Both the position numbers and the translations under genes were made by a program. This document shows positions 1 through 11,300 of a stretch of DNA of 64,000 nt, piece by piece. Source of the DNA: Panonychus citri (Eukaryota; Arthropoda; Arachnida; Trombidiformes; Tetranychidae); contig NW_026515433.1 of assembly GCF_014898815.1 (NCBI RefSeq), positions 2,812,501-2,876,500 on the forward strand, read 5' to 3'. Below the pieces are notes generated by a model. The model was not told the DNA's origin. It did no database searches and was given only the letters and a program-made list of their open reading frames with translations. How positions within the stretch are numbered: position 1 is the first letter of the stretch; each line of letters opens with the position of its first letter.

Positions 1-675
1 GTTGTAATAATTTCTCAATGAAGATGAAGGTGAGAGAGAAACCGAGACTTGAAACTGGAAGAGAAGAAGAAGAGAAAGCAAAAAAGAAAGAAAAAAGAAA
101 GAGTCGAGTGTTTTCTCTTCTCAATTAATTTGATAGAAAGTTGATCAACCTTAATAATCAGAATTGTTGCCCATCACTTTGGATCCATTGAGAATCATCA
201 TTACAACGGTTTCCTAATTGTTAACATTTCATTTCCTGTTAACGGAAAAAATTGACTATTGATCAGTGGAAATGAAGAAACATTGATTCAGTTTAGAATC
301 GTGATATTAATCATTTCAATCAATTCCTCATCAGTGAGAATCAGTTAATTTAAATGCCATTAGGATGATTTTTATTGGCTCGAAGGACAAAAAGTTCGAG
401 AATTTTTTTAATGTTCAAACTGTTCAAAGTTTTTAAATCTCTTACAATTTAATATGATTGATTTACTATTACTATTACTATTTAATCAATGTGAAAATTG
501 TGAAATCTAACAAATCACAATAAACACAACACAATTATCGAAGATATTTTCTTGATTATTTTATCATTTACATTTGATTATCTTCAATTGGGAGATCGGA
601 AAATAAACGAATGAGGCGTTAATCGTTAATTGCAAGATAATAAATTGTTTGATTTACTTGATTGCTACACTTCAG
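1..675. other. 5' flank of AGA gene
   Basis: No convincing coding exon is seen. The first ~120 bases are purine-rich (GAGAAGAAG-type) followed by AT-rich DNA. The bases just before the AGA start codon (CTTCAG|ATG at 670-678) look like a splice acceptor, so a 5'-UTR intron may end here; this is inference. Confidence 0.4.
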
Positions 676-2119
676 ATGATTGTTTCTCTTATGAATACTA
701 CGATTATGTCTAAATCAATTTGTATTTGTTTTCTTCTTCTCACCAATCTAATTAGTTTAATTGTCTCAGAAAAAGGTTCCTTACCTTTGGTGATTAACAC
801 TTGGCCTTTTACCAATGCAACGATTGCGGGTAAGTGACCGGAAATATTTACTTGAAGTAATTGATTGTGATATTTTCTAATTGTAATATTGATTAGCATG
901 GGAAACGATTTACCATGAAGGTGGATCAGCTGTTGATGCCGTCGAAAGAGGATGCTCTCAGTGCGAGGTTGACCAATGCGATGGTACCGTCGGGTGGGGC
1001 GGAAGTCCCGATGAAAACGGAGAGACGACACTTGATGCTATGATCATGGATGCGTAAGCTTATTTTTAATTGTTCTGTTGATCAGTCAAATGATTGTTGT
1101 ACCTTTTCAGGACAACTCATGATATTGGTGCAGTTGGGGCACTTCGAAGGGTCAAACAGGCCATTTCGGTCGCTCGAAAGGTCATGGAAAACACGAATCA
1201 CACTTTATTGGTCGGAGATCAAGCGACACAATTTGCCCTCTCATTGGGATTTCATGAGACAAGTTTGACTTCAGATAAATCGAGAAAAATTCAAGCCGAT
1301 TGGATAAATAATTCCTGTCAACCTAATTACTGGATTAATGTTAATCCAGATCCAATGTTACAATGTGGACCTTATCATTTACCACAATCAGATAAACTAA
1401 TCAAATCAAACACAATTGACAATCCAAATACAATTATCTCATCTTCTGAATCAGAAAGAGGTCATGACACCATTGGGATGATCGTAATTGACTCAAATGG
1501 ACTGATATCAACGGGCACTTCGACTAATGGACTGAGTCACAAAATCCCTGGGTAAGATTAACTCTCTCAATCTAATTGTTGTGATTAAATGTTTTTCCTC
1601 TCAATTAATTGATGATCTGTTTTTCCAGTCGTGTCGGTGACTCTCCGATTCCTGGAGCTGGTGCTTATGCCGAAAAGGATGTCGGTGCTGCTGCTGGTAC
1701 AGGAGACGGTGACATCGCCATGAGATTTGCTCCGGCGTAAGTTAATTGTCCCAAAATCGAGTAAATTAATTTCTCACTAATTAGTCTTATCTTTTAGGTA
1801 TCAAGCTGTCGTTAATTTAAAACTCGGTATGAGTCCAACAATCGCAGCTAAAGATGCCATTGAACGGATGGCAAATTATTTTCCAAATGCTATGTTAGCT
1901 TTAATTGTCGCAAATAATCAAGGAGATTTCGGTTAGTAACCAAATTAAGTTTACTTATTTTAATCTCGATCTAATTGTATCTCGTTTATTTCTAATTGAA
2001 AAGGTGCTGCTTGCAATGGAATTGAAACTTTCCCGTTCTCTGTAATTAATCCAAACCAATCAAAAGTAACAGTTTATCGTGTTAATTGTACAAATCCAAT
2101 CAAACCAAGTCCACACTGA
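676..2119 (+). CDS. AGA: N(4)-(beta-N-acetylglucosaminyl)-L-asparaginase (aspartylglucosaminidase)
   Basis: Lysosomal N-terminal-nucleophile hydrolase that cleaves the GlcNAc-Asn link in glycoprotein breakdown. Six exons are read: 676-829, 897-1053, 1111-1551, 1629-1736, 1798-1931 and 2004-2119. All have GT-AG borders and matching phases, giving 369 codons (human enzyme 346). A hydrophobic signal segment follows the start, then the family opening LPLVINTWPFTNATIAAWE. The self-cleavage and catalytic site is GHDTIGM; the family cuts before this Thr, which becomes the nucleophile. Substrate-pocket motifs STNG and GRVGDSPIPGAGAYA are intact, as are the AACNG-type C-terminal motif and its cysteine. 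ATG 676 is the first in-frame Met; Met at 691 or 706 is also possible. The 3' end is repeated at 5237-5500. Confidence 0.95.
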
Positions 2120-2795
2120 ACGTTGGTCAATAAACAGAATCGAGATTGTAATCACCAACGAATCAAAGTCTTCAAAGTTACCAATTAACCCGTTATAATG
2201 TGTCCAAAACACTCGATAATTACAATTAAAGTGCAATTTATCCTGGGGCATCATCATAAAAAGAACAACATGATTATGAGTCATTTTTATTTGTGATTAT
2301 TATTTTTGATTCTCGATTATCTTCAGATTCCAAAAATTCAAATCTGCGTCTCTGAGTTTTTATATTAATACATTCGTTACAAAGAATGGATATCGAATAT
2401 CGGATAACCGATATTTTGCTTCGATAATTTTCGTTTTTTTTCTGTTCTGTTTTTTTGGCAATTTCAAGTTCAGTTTTGATTTTCTCTTAGTTAATTGTAA
2501 ATCAATTTGTTTTGATTGATTCATAGTTTAATAGAGAGAGAAAGTGTCTATTCGAATATTGTACAATGGGTGCTGATCCGTTGTTCGAAATGAGAAATGC
2601 CTTCTACATTGGTAACTTTCAGAATTGTATCGAATCTTCAATCGCTTCGTCTTCTTGCCATGTACCATTCGGAGAAAGATGTTGACGCTAATGAAGCGGT
2701 TTCTTTAAGAATTCAACCTGATGCTGGATTAAGAGTGTTCCATGCTTCAAATTTACCTAATGTTAGTTTGTATGTAATAGCTTCAAATTGTTAGT
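2032..2795 (+). repeat. Segmental duplication, left copy (AGA 3' end to broken COPE)
   Basis: From the last AGA exon onward this stretch matches 5237-6450 in direct orientation. Shared landmarks are the AGA tail with its stop, the run ending near CATCATCATAAAAAGAACAA, the TCTCTGAGTTTTTATA box, the ATCGAATATCGGATA box, and the COPE start region. The right copy carries about 260 extra bases between the last two boxes, and the left copy has internal COPE deletions. Confidence 0.85.
2566..2795 (+). pseudogene. COPE: Broken epsilon-COP copy
   Basis: It starts like the intact COPE gene (MGADPLFEMRNAFYIGNF...) but lacks three internal blocks: bases equivalent to 6051-6169 (119 nt), 6230-6334 (105 nt) and 6392-6423 (32 nt). 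The first deletion shifts the frame and a stop follows soon after. Each junction has short microhomology (ATC, TAA, ATGCTTC). Homology ends near 2764. The upstream promoter-like DNA is shared with the intact gene, so a transcript is possible, but the protein would be a short non-TPR peptide. Confidence 0.9.
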
Positions 2796-3042
2796 GAGTT
2801 AATCGTTAATGGTTTATGATAATCAGCTAACTGATTATCTAATGATGATTTATCTTGATTGGAGTTAATCAAGGTCGAGAAGCCACCACAGGCATTTAAC
2901 AAGTGATGGTATAAGAAAAAACAACTTAAACCATTTTACATTGTAAATTGCTCTCAGTTGAATAGTAACCGTTTCGGTGGTAAGATTAACAATTAATAAC
3001 TAAAATTTGAGTTCTCCAATCGTGACAACAATTAAGTTTCAA

Positions 3043-4059
3043 ATGGATATTTCATTTAAAGGAAAACGAGCCCTTGTAACCGGAGCAGGAAGAGGTAAGT
3101 GACTAATTAACTTAATCATGACCATTGATTGTTACAATTTCCAATTACAATTATAACTGATTCCAGGAATTGGACGAGATACAGTTAAGCGTCTTGTTAA
3201 ATTAGGTGCAAAGGTCGTGGCCTTAAGTAAGACCAAAGAGGGTCTTGAATCACTTAAATTAGAGGTAAATTGTTGAAAATTTCCCGTTAACCTTGAATCC
3301 AAACTCACCTGAAGGGGTCAAATAGATTAACCTGTTAACCATTGACCCTTTGTTAGCCTTGACAAGATGACATTCTAGTAAGACAAATATCCATTCAATC
3401 AATTTATTAATAGTTACCAGAAATTGAAATTGTTCAATGTGACCTTGCCAATTGGGATGAGACCAAAAAAGCAATATCTTCATTGGATACAATTGATTTG
3501 GTTGTTAACAATGCTGCTTATGCTAAATTGGATCCAATTGGTTTGGTTGATGAGGAAACTGTTGACCTGTAAGTGGACAACAATGACCATTGTAATATCA
3601 CAATTAACTATCTTTTCATTAATAAATAGGCACTTCAACATTAACGTCAAGTCGATCATCAATGTTACCCAAGAAGTGGTGAAAAAATTGAAAGCCCAAG
3701 GCAAACCAGGATCAATTGTGAACATCTCAAGCCAAGCGGGAATGGTGGCCTTACAAGACCATGTCGCTTATTGTGCTTCCAAGGGTGCGGTTGATCAGAT
3801 CACTCGTGTTTCAGCCCTTGAACTTGGTCCATTCGGTATTCGTTGTAATTCAATCAACCCGACGGTCGTTGAAACCGACATGGGTAAAAAAGGCTGGTCT
3901 GATCCCGTTAAGCGCAAATGGATGATGGACCGAATTCCGTTGCAGAAATTTGCTTCGGTTGATGATGTGGTCGACTCAATTGTCTTCTTATTAAGTGATA
4001 AATCAGCAATGATCAATGGTGTTATATTGCCCATCGATGGTGGATTTACAGCTTGTTAA
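3043..4059 (+). CDS. DCXR: L-xylulose reductase / carbonyl reductase-like SDR
   Basis: NADPH-dependent short-chain dehydrogenase/reductase. Four exons (3043-3094, 3167-3264, 3414-3568, 3630-4059) join in phase to 244 codons, the same length as I recall for human DCXR. Visible motifs: nucleotide-binding TGAGRGIG at the N-terminus, NNAA, SSQAG with catalytic Ser, YCASKG (catalytic Tyr and Lys), and NPTVVETDMG. It ends in GGFTAC, closely like the DCXR tail. The family reduces L-xylulose and dicarbonyls; the exact substrate cannot be told here. The gene lies between the two AGA/COPE copies, in the same orientation. Confidence 0.93.
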
Positions 4060-4287
4060 GCTCGATTACAATCAGTTGATCGTTTTAATTTGATACCAAT
4101 TAAAGTAGCAATTAATTGATCGTTTTTGTTTTCGCTTCAAAGATTAACTTTTAATTTCATTAAACCATAAATTACAAAACTCCCAGAAAAATTGTTGATT
4201 ATTAAACAGGATTGCTTTTTTTATGATTGCGAACGATTATTATTAAATCATTAATTATGATCAAATTAATTTACAAAAAAATGTAGA

Positions 4288-4822
4288 TTAGTATTTTTTA
4301 GATTTACCTGGTTTACCTAATCCAGTGTCTTTTTTGTTAATCTTTATGTACTCTGGCATATCAGGCGAGGGGATTACGGTTGTTGTGTCCGAATCGTTTG
4401 GTGGATTAACACGTAACTATTAATAATATTAATAGAGTAGATTATTAATCAGAGTGATTTTATCGTAATTGTGATTAACTTACCAGAATCCTTTGTTTTT
4501 CAGCGCAAGCATATTCGGTCTCATCGATGTCGTTATAACAATCTGACCTTGAATTTTTGGGAACATTTTGGCCTTGATATTCACAGAGTTTATCCAATGG
4601 TATCGACTTGACGATCATTTTTTTGAGGTCATCGGGCTTTTCTTGGGGACAATAGAAAACTTTTGGTGTTTTAATATCAAAGACGATGCTTTTCCTCATC
4701 ATGTCTCCCTTGACCACCACCCCAAGGGTCAGTGCAATTGCAACAATCAACTTGACACCTTTAAAAGAGACAAAGAAATGACAATTATAATTTGAACCAA
4801 ATGGTCAGTTAATCTTACCCAT
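4288..4822 (-). CDS. Small secreted cysteine-containing protein, unknown
   Basis: Three exons on the minus strand: 4819-4822 (ATG plus one base), 4484-4758 and 4288-4416, all GT-AG and in phase, 135 codons. The start MGVKLIVAIALTLGVVVKG is a typical signal peptide. The mature part has four cysteines (in YCPQ, LCEY, DCYN, ACAE), suggesting two disulfides, and a Lys-rich tail ending GKPGKSKKY. I do not recognise the family. Small secreted proteins of this type are common in mites, but no function can be assigned. The 4-nt first coding exon is unusual; the signal peptide only forms after splicing, which supports the model. Confidence 0.75.
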
Positions 4823-5236
4823 TATTTGGATGAATGAAGTGAGGTGAATGTTTAATCACTGATACAAATGATCAACTTAATTGTTACACAGACTTTGAAT
4901 TATTGGAACTGAATTAAAAGTAAGAGACAAAGATGATTGTGTATTTCCATCTTCTTGATTCGGATTAAGTAAACCGGTTTAAATCTAATTGTTCATTTTT
5001 AGCTTCTTCTTTTCTTGGATAATCTTTTTTTCTCTTTTCATGGTTATCCGGTTCTCGTTAATTGTTGTTTCATGAGAATCAGGTACAATATAACTATTAA
5101 CAGTTTTCACTTGAGAATGAAAAAATTTAATGATCTTATTATCATCAATCCAATTGTCACAAACATTTTAACTCTCATCATATATTTCCGATGCATTATG
5201 AGTTATTGTTTAAAAAAAGGTTCGAAAACAAAAGGT
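4823..5236. other. Intergenic between secreted-protein gene and duplicated block
   Basis: AT-rich DNA upstream of the minus-strand secreted protein. No coding exon or known element is seen. The stretch ends where homology to the AGA last exon begins. Confidence 0.4.
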
Positions 5237-5500
5237 TCCCCGTTCTCTGTAATTAATCAAACCAATTGAAAGTAACAACTTATCGTGTTAATTGTACAAA
5301 TCCAATCAAACCAAGTCCACACTGAACGTTGGTCAATAAACAGAATCGAGATTGTAATCACCAACGAATCAAAGTCTTCAAAGTTACCAATTAACCCGTT
5401 ATAATGTGTCCAAAACACTCGATAATTTAATTGTAATCAATTAAAGTGCAATTTATCCTTGGGCATCATCATAAAAAGAACAACAAATTCCAAATCGGTG
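5237..5500 (+). pseudogene. AGA: Loose AGA 3' end (right duplication copy)
   Basis: This stretch closely matches 2032-2265, covering most of the last AGA exon, its stop codon and 3' flank, with small indels. The indel near the start changes the frame so that a stop follows quickly. No other AGA exon is found upstream, so it is a remnant carried with the duplicated block that holds intact COPE. Confidence 0.88.
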
Positions 5501-5792
5501 TCTCTGAGTTTTTATACATTCGTTTGACAATTATTTTCTTTTCTTTGTGTATAATATTGATTGGAATTATAAGTTCCTCATATTCACAACAATTTACCCG
5601 TTAAACCCTTTGATTCATTTGATGGAACTTCCATTTTCTCTAAATACAATTTTAAGGTCACCACGGCCTGGGACAGGGTTAGGAACATACAATGTGCACA
5701 TTTTAAACAATTAAAAGAAGGTGAAAAGGAATTAATTTGATGATAAACTGTCGATCGACACTAAGTTAGTGTCCAATTAATTTAGATGAAAG

Positions 5793-5840
5793 AATCGATA
5801 TCGAATATCGGATAGCCGATATATTGTATCGATTATTTTT
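5793..5840. promoter_or_regulatory. Palindromic ATCGATATCG-rich box upstream of COPE
   Basis: About 150-190 bases before the COPE start lie AATCGATATCGAATATCGG and ATAGCCGATAT, with a further ATCGAT at 5829. A similar box is kept in the pseudogene copy at 2389-2427. It resembles the TATCGATA element bound by DREF-type factors in insects; use in this organism is inference. Confidence 0.35.
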
Positions 5841-5984
5841 CGGTTTTTGTTTTTTTTTCTGTTCTGTTTTGTTGGCAGTTTGATTTTCTCTTTGTTTATT
5901 GTTAATTAATTAATTTGTTTTTGATTTGTTTTGATTAATTCATAGTTTAATAGAGAGAGAAAGTGTCTATTCGAATATTGTACA

Positions 5985-6893
5985 ATGGGTGCTGATCCGT
6001 TGTTCGAAATGAGAAATGCCTTCTACATTGGTAACTTTCAGAATTGTATCAATGAAGCTCTCAAATGCAAAGTGAATTCTGAAGAAAAAGATATTCTCAT
6101 GTATCGTTCTTATATTGCTCAGAAAAAGTATGGTGTTGTTCTGGATGGAATCACCTCAACAGCCTCATCGAATCTTCAATCGCTTCGTCTTCTTGCCATG
6201 TACCATTCAGAGAAAGATGTTGATGCTAAGGCTTCAATTGCTGAGAAAATTTTCTCAATGGCAAATTTTGCTATGAATTCGGAAAATGGTGAAGATTATG
6301 TTAAACTGTTGGTCGCTGCTATTGTTCATTGTAATGAAGCGGTTTCTTTAAGAATTCAACCTGATGCTGGATTAAGAGTATTACATGCTTCCGATCATAT
6401 TGAATGTATTGCTATGATGCTTCAAATTTACCTAATGTTGGATCGGGTTGACCTTGCACGTAAAGAATTGAAAAAGATGCAAGAGAAAGATGAAGAAGCC
6501 ACTTTAACCCAACTCGCTCAAGCCTGGATCAATATCTATGTTGGTGGGGAAAAGTTTCAAGAGGCTTATTACATTTACCAAGAATTGTCCGATAAATATG
6601 GACCAACTCCTCTTCTTTTGAATGGAATCGCTGTTGCCCAAATTGGCCAAGGAAAATATGAGGAAGTTGAATCCATTTTACAACAAGCACTCGAAAAGGA
6701 TAACAACAATCCGGAAACATTGATCAATCTAATTCATGTTTCTCATCAACTTGGAAAACCACCTGAGGTTTGCAATCGATTCCTCAGTCAACTCAAAGAT
6801 TCCAGCAGCAAACATCCTTATGTTAGTGATCTCACATCAAAGGAAAATGAATTTGAAAGGCTGACAAAACAATACACTTTACAATTTGAATGA
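5985..6893 (+). CDS. COPE: Coatomer subunit epsilon
   Basis: Subunit of the COPI coat that carries Golgi-to-ER retrograde vesicles; epsilon-COP stabilises alpha-COP. A single uninterrupted exon of 302 codons (human 308). The N-terminal region PLFEMRNAFYIGNFQNCINE, central DLARKELKKMQEKDEEATLT and C-terminal LGKPPEVCNRFLSQLKD match the family closely along its whole length, forming the TPR-like solenoid. Unlike most neighbours it has no intron. It sits in the right copy of the duplicated block, downstream of an AGA remnant. This is the only complete epsilon-COP in the window. Confidence 0.97.
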   Translation: MGADPLFEMRNAFYIGNFQNCINEALKCKVNSEEKDILMYRSYIAQKKYGVVLDGITSTASSNLQSLRLLAMYHSEKDVDAKASIAEKIFSMANFAMNSENGEDYVKLLVAAIVHCNEAVSLRIQPDAGLRVLHASDHIECIAMMLQIYLMLDRVDLARKELKKMQEKDEEATLTQLAQAWINIYVGGEKFQEAYYIYQELSDKYGPTPLLLNGIAVAQIGQGKYEEVESILQQALEKDNNNPETLINLIHVSHQLGKPPEVCNRFLSQLKDSSSKHPYVSDLTSKENEFERLTKQYTLQFE

Positions 6894-8347
6894 ATTTCCA
6901 AGATAAATCCAGCAATCAATCAACAACAATCAACAACAACACCACCACCAACAACAACAACATAATTCAAATTTAATTTCCTATTCACATTCTGCTGATT
7001 TGTTTGATTCTTTTGTATTTCAAGTTTTTTTTTCTAATTGTCAAGAAAGATTTTACAATCTATTCTCATGCTACAATTAAGCAACACTTGAATTTCAACA
7101 GATTCTAATTCAACAATCAGAGAGATCATTTTCTTAAAATTAAATTGATTGTAATAATCAATGATGATGCCACCATCTTCAATTAATCCAACCATCGCCT
7201 CCACTAATAACCAAGTCACTGAAAGAACGGAAAACAACAATTAATTGATTACAATCTGAATCTTTTCTTTTTCTAATTATCTATTCTGAATGATTAACAT
7301 AACTTTTTATATTTTAATTGCGGAGAATATTTTTCTTTTTTGTTTAAATCAGTTCATAGTTAAATGTAACTCACGATAAATCAAAATGAGTTGAACTAAA
7401 AATTAAGATCAATCAACTAAATTGTTACCAAATCAAATTAATCTTAATAGTCTTTGATTTTAGCTGTTTTATCTTGGAATTAAATTAACTAAGGAATCGT
7501 TTAATTGTAACAAAAAAAATCTCTTTTCCATCTAAATGATTAACTAAATTCCAGTGAATATGTTAACATTAGATGATTAATTCTTACAATTTAATTTTAC
7601 AACAAAAATCTGTAACAATTAATGAATTAAAACTTATATTTGAAAAGTGTAACTTTAATTGTCTCATTTGACTAACAATTTATCAATGAAAACTGAGATG
7701 AAATTTATAGTTAATTGTTGTAACCAATCAAATCTTATTGCTGATTAAATTACTTTTAATCAGTTCACCTGATTGTTGATTCAAGGTGATCATCTCATTG
7801 TGTTTAACTAATCACAGTTGTCAATTTAATGAATTAGTAATTCAATTGTTGGGAATATAATTAAGGACAAATTAAATCCAATGAAGTTTATTAAATTTGA
7901 TTGAATGAAAGTTAAACAATTAGTTTGATGATTTGTGGGAAAAATGTTTGATAATTAATATGACAATTGAAAGCACTTTGTAGATACAAATCAGATATTT
8001 AATCTGATTACAATTAAGGCAATTAAGTATGATAGAAATTAAATTGTTGATGATTAACATTGTACTAAATTAATTAATGAAAATTTTGAGCTAATCAAAA
8101 AAACTGTTTTGTCAATCTATTGATATAAAAATTTGATCAAAATAATATTAATAATACATTTACAAAAATGAAAAAATTGACAATTAAAGTTAAAAAGTGA
8201 TTAAGTGATGAGTCAAGATGAACAATTAGTACTAATTGTCAATTTGTAATTGAGAAATATCACAAAAAGTGAGTCTTAAGTTTAACAATTAAAAAAAACA
8301 CGAAAAAAGGCCAATTGATTGTGACCATAAATTGATTGTCAAATTGA
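6894..8347. other. Intergenic between COPE and the ankyrin gene (convergent)
   Basis: Holds both 3' UTRs. A CAA/ACC trinucleotide run lies just after the COPE stop (6905-6965). The rest is AT-rich with many TTAATTG/CAATTAA words. No gene is seen. Confidence 0.4.
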
Positions 8348-11300
8348 TTAATCAGTTAATTCTTGAACGGCTTCAGAATATCCTTTTAATTTAGCGTATC
8401 TTAAGGCCGTTTTGCCGTCGGAATCTTTTATCATTTTATCGGCACCTTTTTCCAACAGAAGACGAATGATCTTAGTCTGGTCATTTAGAACTGCCAAATG
8501 AAGGGGTGTCCGTCCCAATGATCCTTTCGCGTTGATTGGTGACCCACAATTAAGAAGCGTTTGAACAATTATCGCGTTTCCTTGAGAGCAAGCAAAGTGC
8601 AACGGAGTATCATTTTTCTTGTCTCTAACTGCGACATTGGCCTTTCGAGTCAAAAGGAGCTCCAGTGTTTCAAGGTGTTCGTTTATTGTGGCCATGTGAA
8701 GAGCGGAATTAGTTTTGTCCTTTTTGGGATTAATTCGAGCTCCTTTATCGAGGAGCAGTTCAATGATCGGCACATGACCCATGGCCGCAGCTAAATTCAA
8801 TGCGCTGTCACCATTTTTATCTCGTGAATTGATGTTGGTTTTATGGCTCAGTAGCAAGTTCAACACTTCGACTGACCCATTGTAAGCGGCCTCGTGAATG
8901 GGTCGACGTTTAAGTTTATTTTTAACATCGGGTGTCGCTCCATAATCAAGGAGAATCCGAACCGTTTCCATGTGACCTTTATGAGCGGCCAAATGTAAAG
9001 GTGTATCTTTCTCAGAGTCAACCATATTGACCTGTCCACCTTTAACAACCAAATGGTCAACAACCTCAGTGAACCCATTAAAAGCCGCTTTGTGAATGGG
9101 TGTTTGTTTCCGTTCATTTCTAACATTGACCTGAGCTCCACTGAAAGTCAACAGTTGAACTAACTTCAAATGGCCCAGTGAAGAGGCAATAATTAGAGGA
9201 GTATTTTTTCATTATCTTTCACCTCTAGATCAATTCCTCGAGGAGAATCAGTTGTCGAAGTGTCTCCTCATGACCCGAAAAACAGGCCACATGAAGCGCA
9301 TTTCGACCTTCAGAGTTTTTATACTTTAAATTTGCTCCTTTGGACAATAAAAATTTAACAGCTTCCGCTTTTCCAGCTCGAGCAGCATAATGCAAAGGTG
9401 TGTTTCCATCGGTATCGATCATGTCAACGGCCACTCTTTGGGAAAGATGCAAAGCGATCACTTCGACCACTCCTCTTGCAGCCGCTTCATGAATGGTCAA
9501 TGGTTCAAGTGACTTTCGTCTATCGAGTGTTTCGTTTATTATCTTTGTCGAATCGCAATCATCAATGGTTTTCGAGTTATTATTATCTTCATCGGAGAAA
9601 ATTTTATAATTGTTGTCCACGATTGAACAACTACTATCGGGTGTAGGCCATCGACCTGATTCAGTTCGATAGAGCGATTCTCTTCTAGATTCGATCTTTT
9701 CAAAATATTCTGTTACAAATGAGACTTTTCTTCGACCAGTATAACCGTTCGGCGGTGAATTTGGACTACGAACCAACTTGTTATCATATCGAATCTCGTC
9801 ATCTGATTTCATTCTGAGGTGCAAATTCAACAGCCGAGACAACGGATCTCGGCGTTGAATTAGTTTGACCAAAGGTGAGGTAGTCGACTGGTCACTTTCC
9901 TTTTTAAAAAGACAATTATCTTCCTTTTTATCAGTGAAATTCGCACTGGTCTTCGTTTCGATTACTTTTTCTTTCGTTTCCTTTTCCTGTTGCTCTTCAA
10001 TTTCTTCCTCTTCATCAGCCTCTTCGACTCTTTTCATTTTCTCTTGATAATTTAACTTCATTGACACAAAAGGTTGAACATGAGATGCGATCATAGTTGA
10101 CGGCGAAATCAATGAAGGTGTTGATTCGTAGTTAATTGCTCTGGATTCATTCAATTGTTCACCATCAAGATCGTTTGTCATCTGATCTTCCAACAGGCTC
10201 TCAATGAATTGATTGTTTAATTTTTTGGCCAAACAAAGAGGAGTTAATCCTTCACTATTTTTAATATTCAAATTAATTTTTAATTGTTGCTCATTAGAAG
10301 TTGATTGATTAGTATAATGGTTGATGAAACATTGAACAATTGACTCGTTCCCAGTAGTTATAGCCAAATGAAGTGGAGTTTGATTATATGTTTCAACGGC
10401 TCCATCAACAGCTGATGTGTGATTATCATCAAAATTAGTAATTGGTAAAGTTAAACAATTAGAATCAGCCCCTGAGAGGAAAAACAATCAAAAACAAGAA
10501 CAATTAACACAATAAAAATGTACAGATGCTCAAGTTACTATTAATTGTTAAGAGAGTCGAGAAACTAATTCAAATTACCAATAACTCAATCAATAAACAA
10601 TGGGGATTGATTAATTGATTTGAATAAAATAAAGCAAATTAATCGAGAAGTTCACAATCAAGTGAAAAACGATATCGTTTGAAACAATTACAATTGTTAA
10701 ATTAGTAAATTCTGTTATTAAAACAAAGTGTATCAGCTGAAAATATCATCTAACAGTTAATATTAACAGTAGAATTGTTTAAATCGTGAAAATTAACTCA
10801 AGGAATTGAAAAGATAATTAAATTATTTCACAATTAAATTACGATCGTTTTTTTATCGTTGGAAGAAAAGAAATCAACTAAACAATGTCTTAAATTGTTG
10901 ATTGTGGATCAAACTGCTTGGAGCCAATAACAAGAATCATCATTTAGAATGAATCTGGTTTAGGTAATCAAATATAGATACTAATTTAAAATGACCTTCG
11001 AAACAGGTAAGTGAATGAAAAAAGAGTTAAAACTAATCATTAGAAGCCTTAAATCATTCAGGTAATCAAATAAACAGAGAAATCAACTGAACTGTGTAAT
11101 TTTTGTTTCTTGTATTGATGAAAATTCATCAACAAGGAAAAAAAAAGGATTAGAATCAAATTGAATTGACACTCAAGAATCGTGGAAACGAATGAAATTT
11201 CATCTCATTATTTACAATCTATTGAAATTGTAGACAATCAAGTTTAATGTTCCACGATTAATGAAGACAATTAAGATTGATAATAAAGTTCTAACAATTG

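Noticed and set aside
8348..10471. TRPA-type ion channel
   Set aside because: The ankyrin repeats run to the stop codon with no following transmembrane or pore segment.
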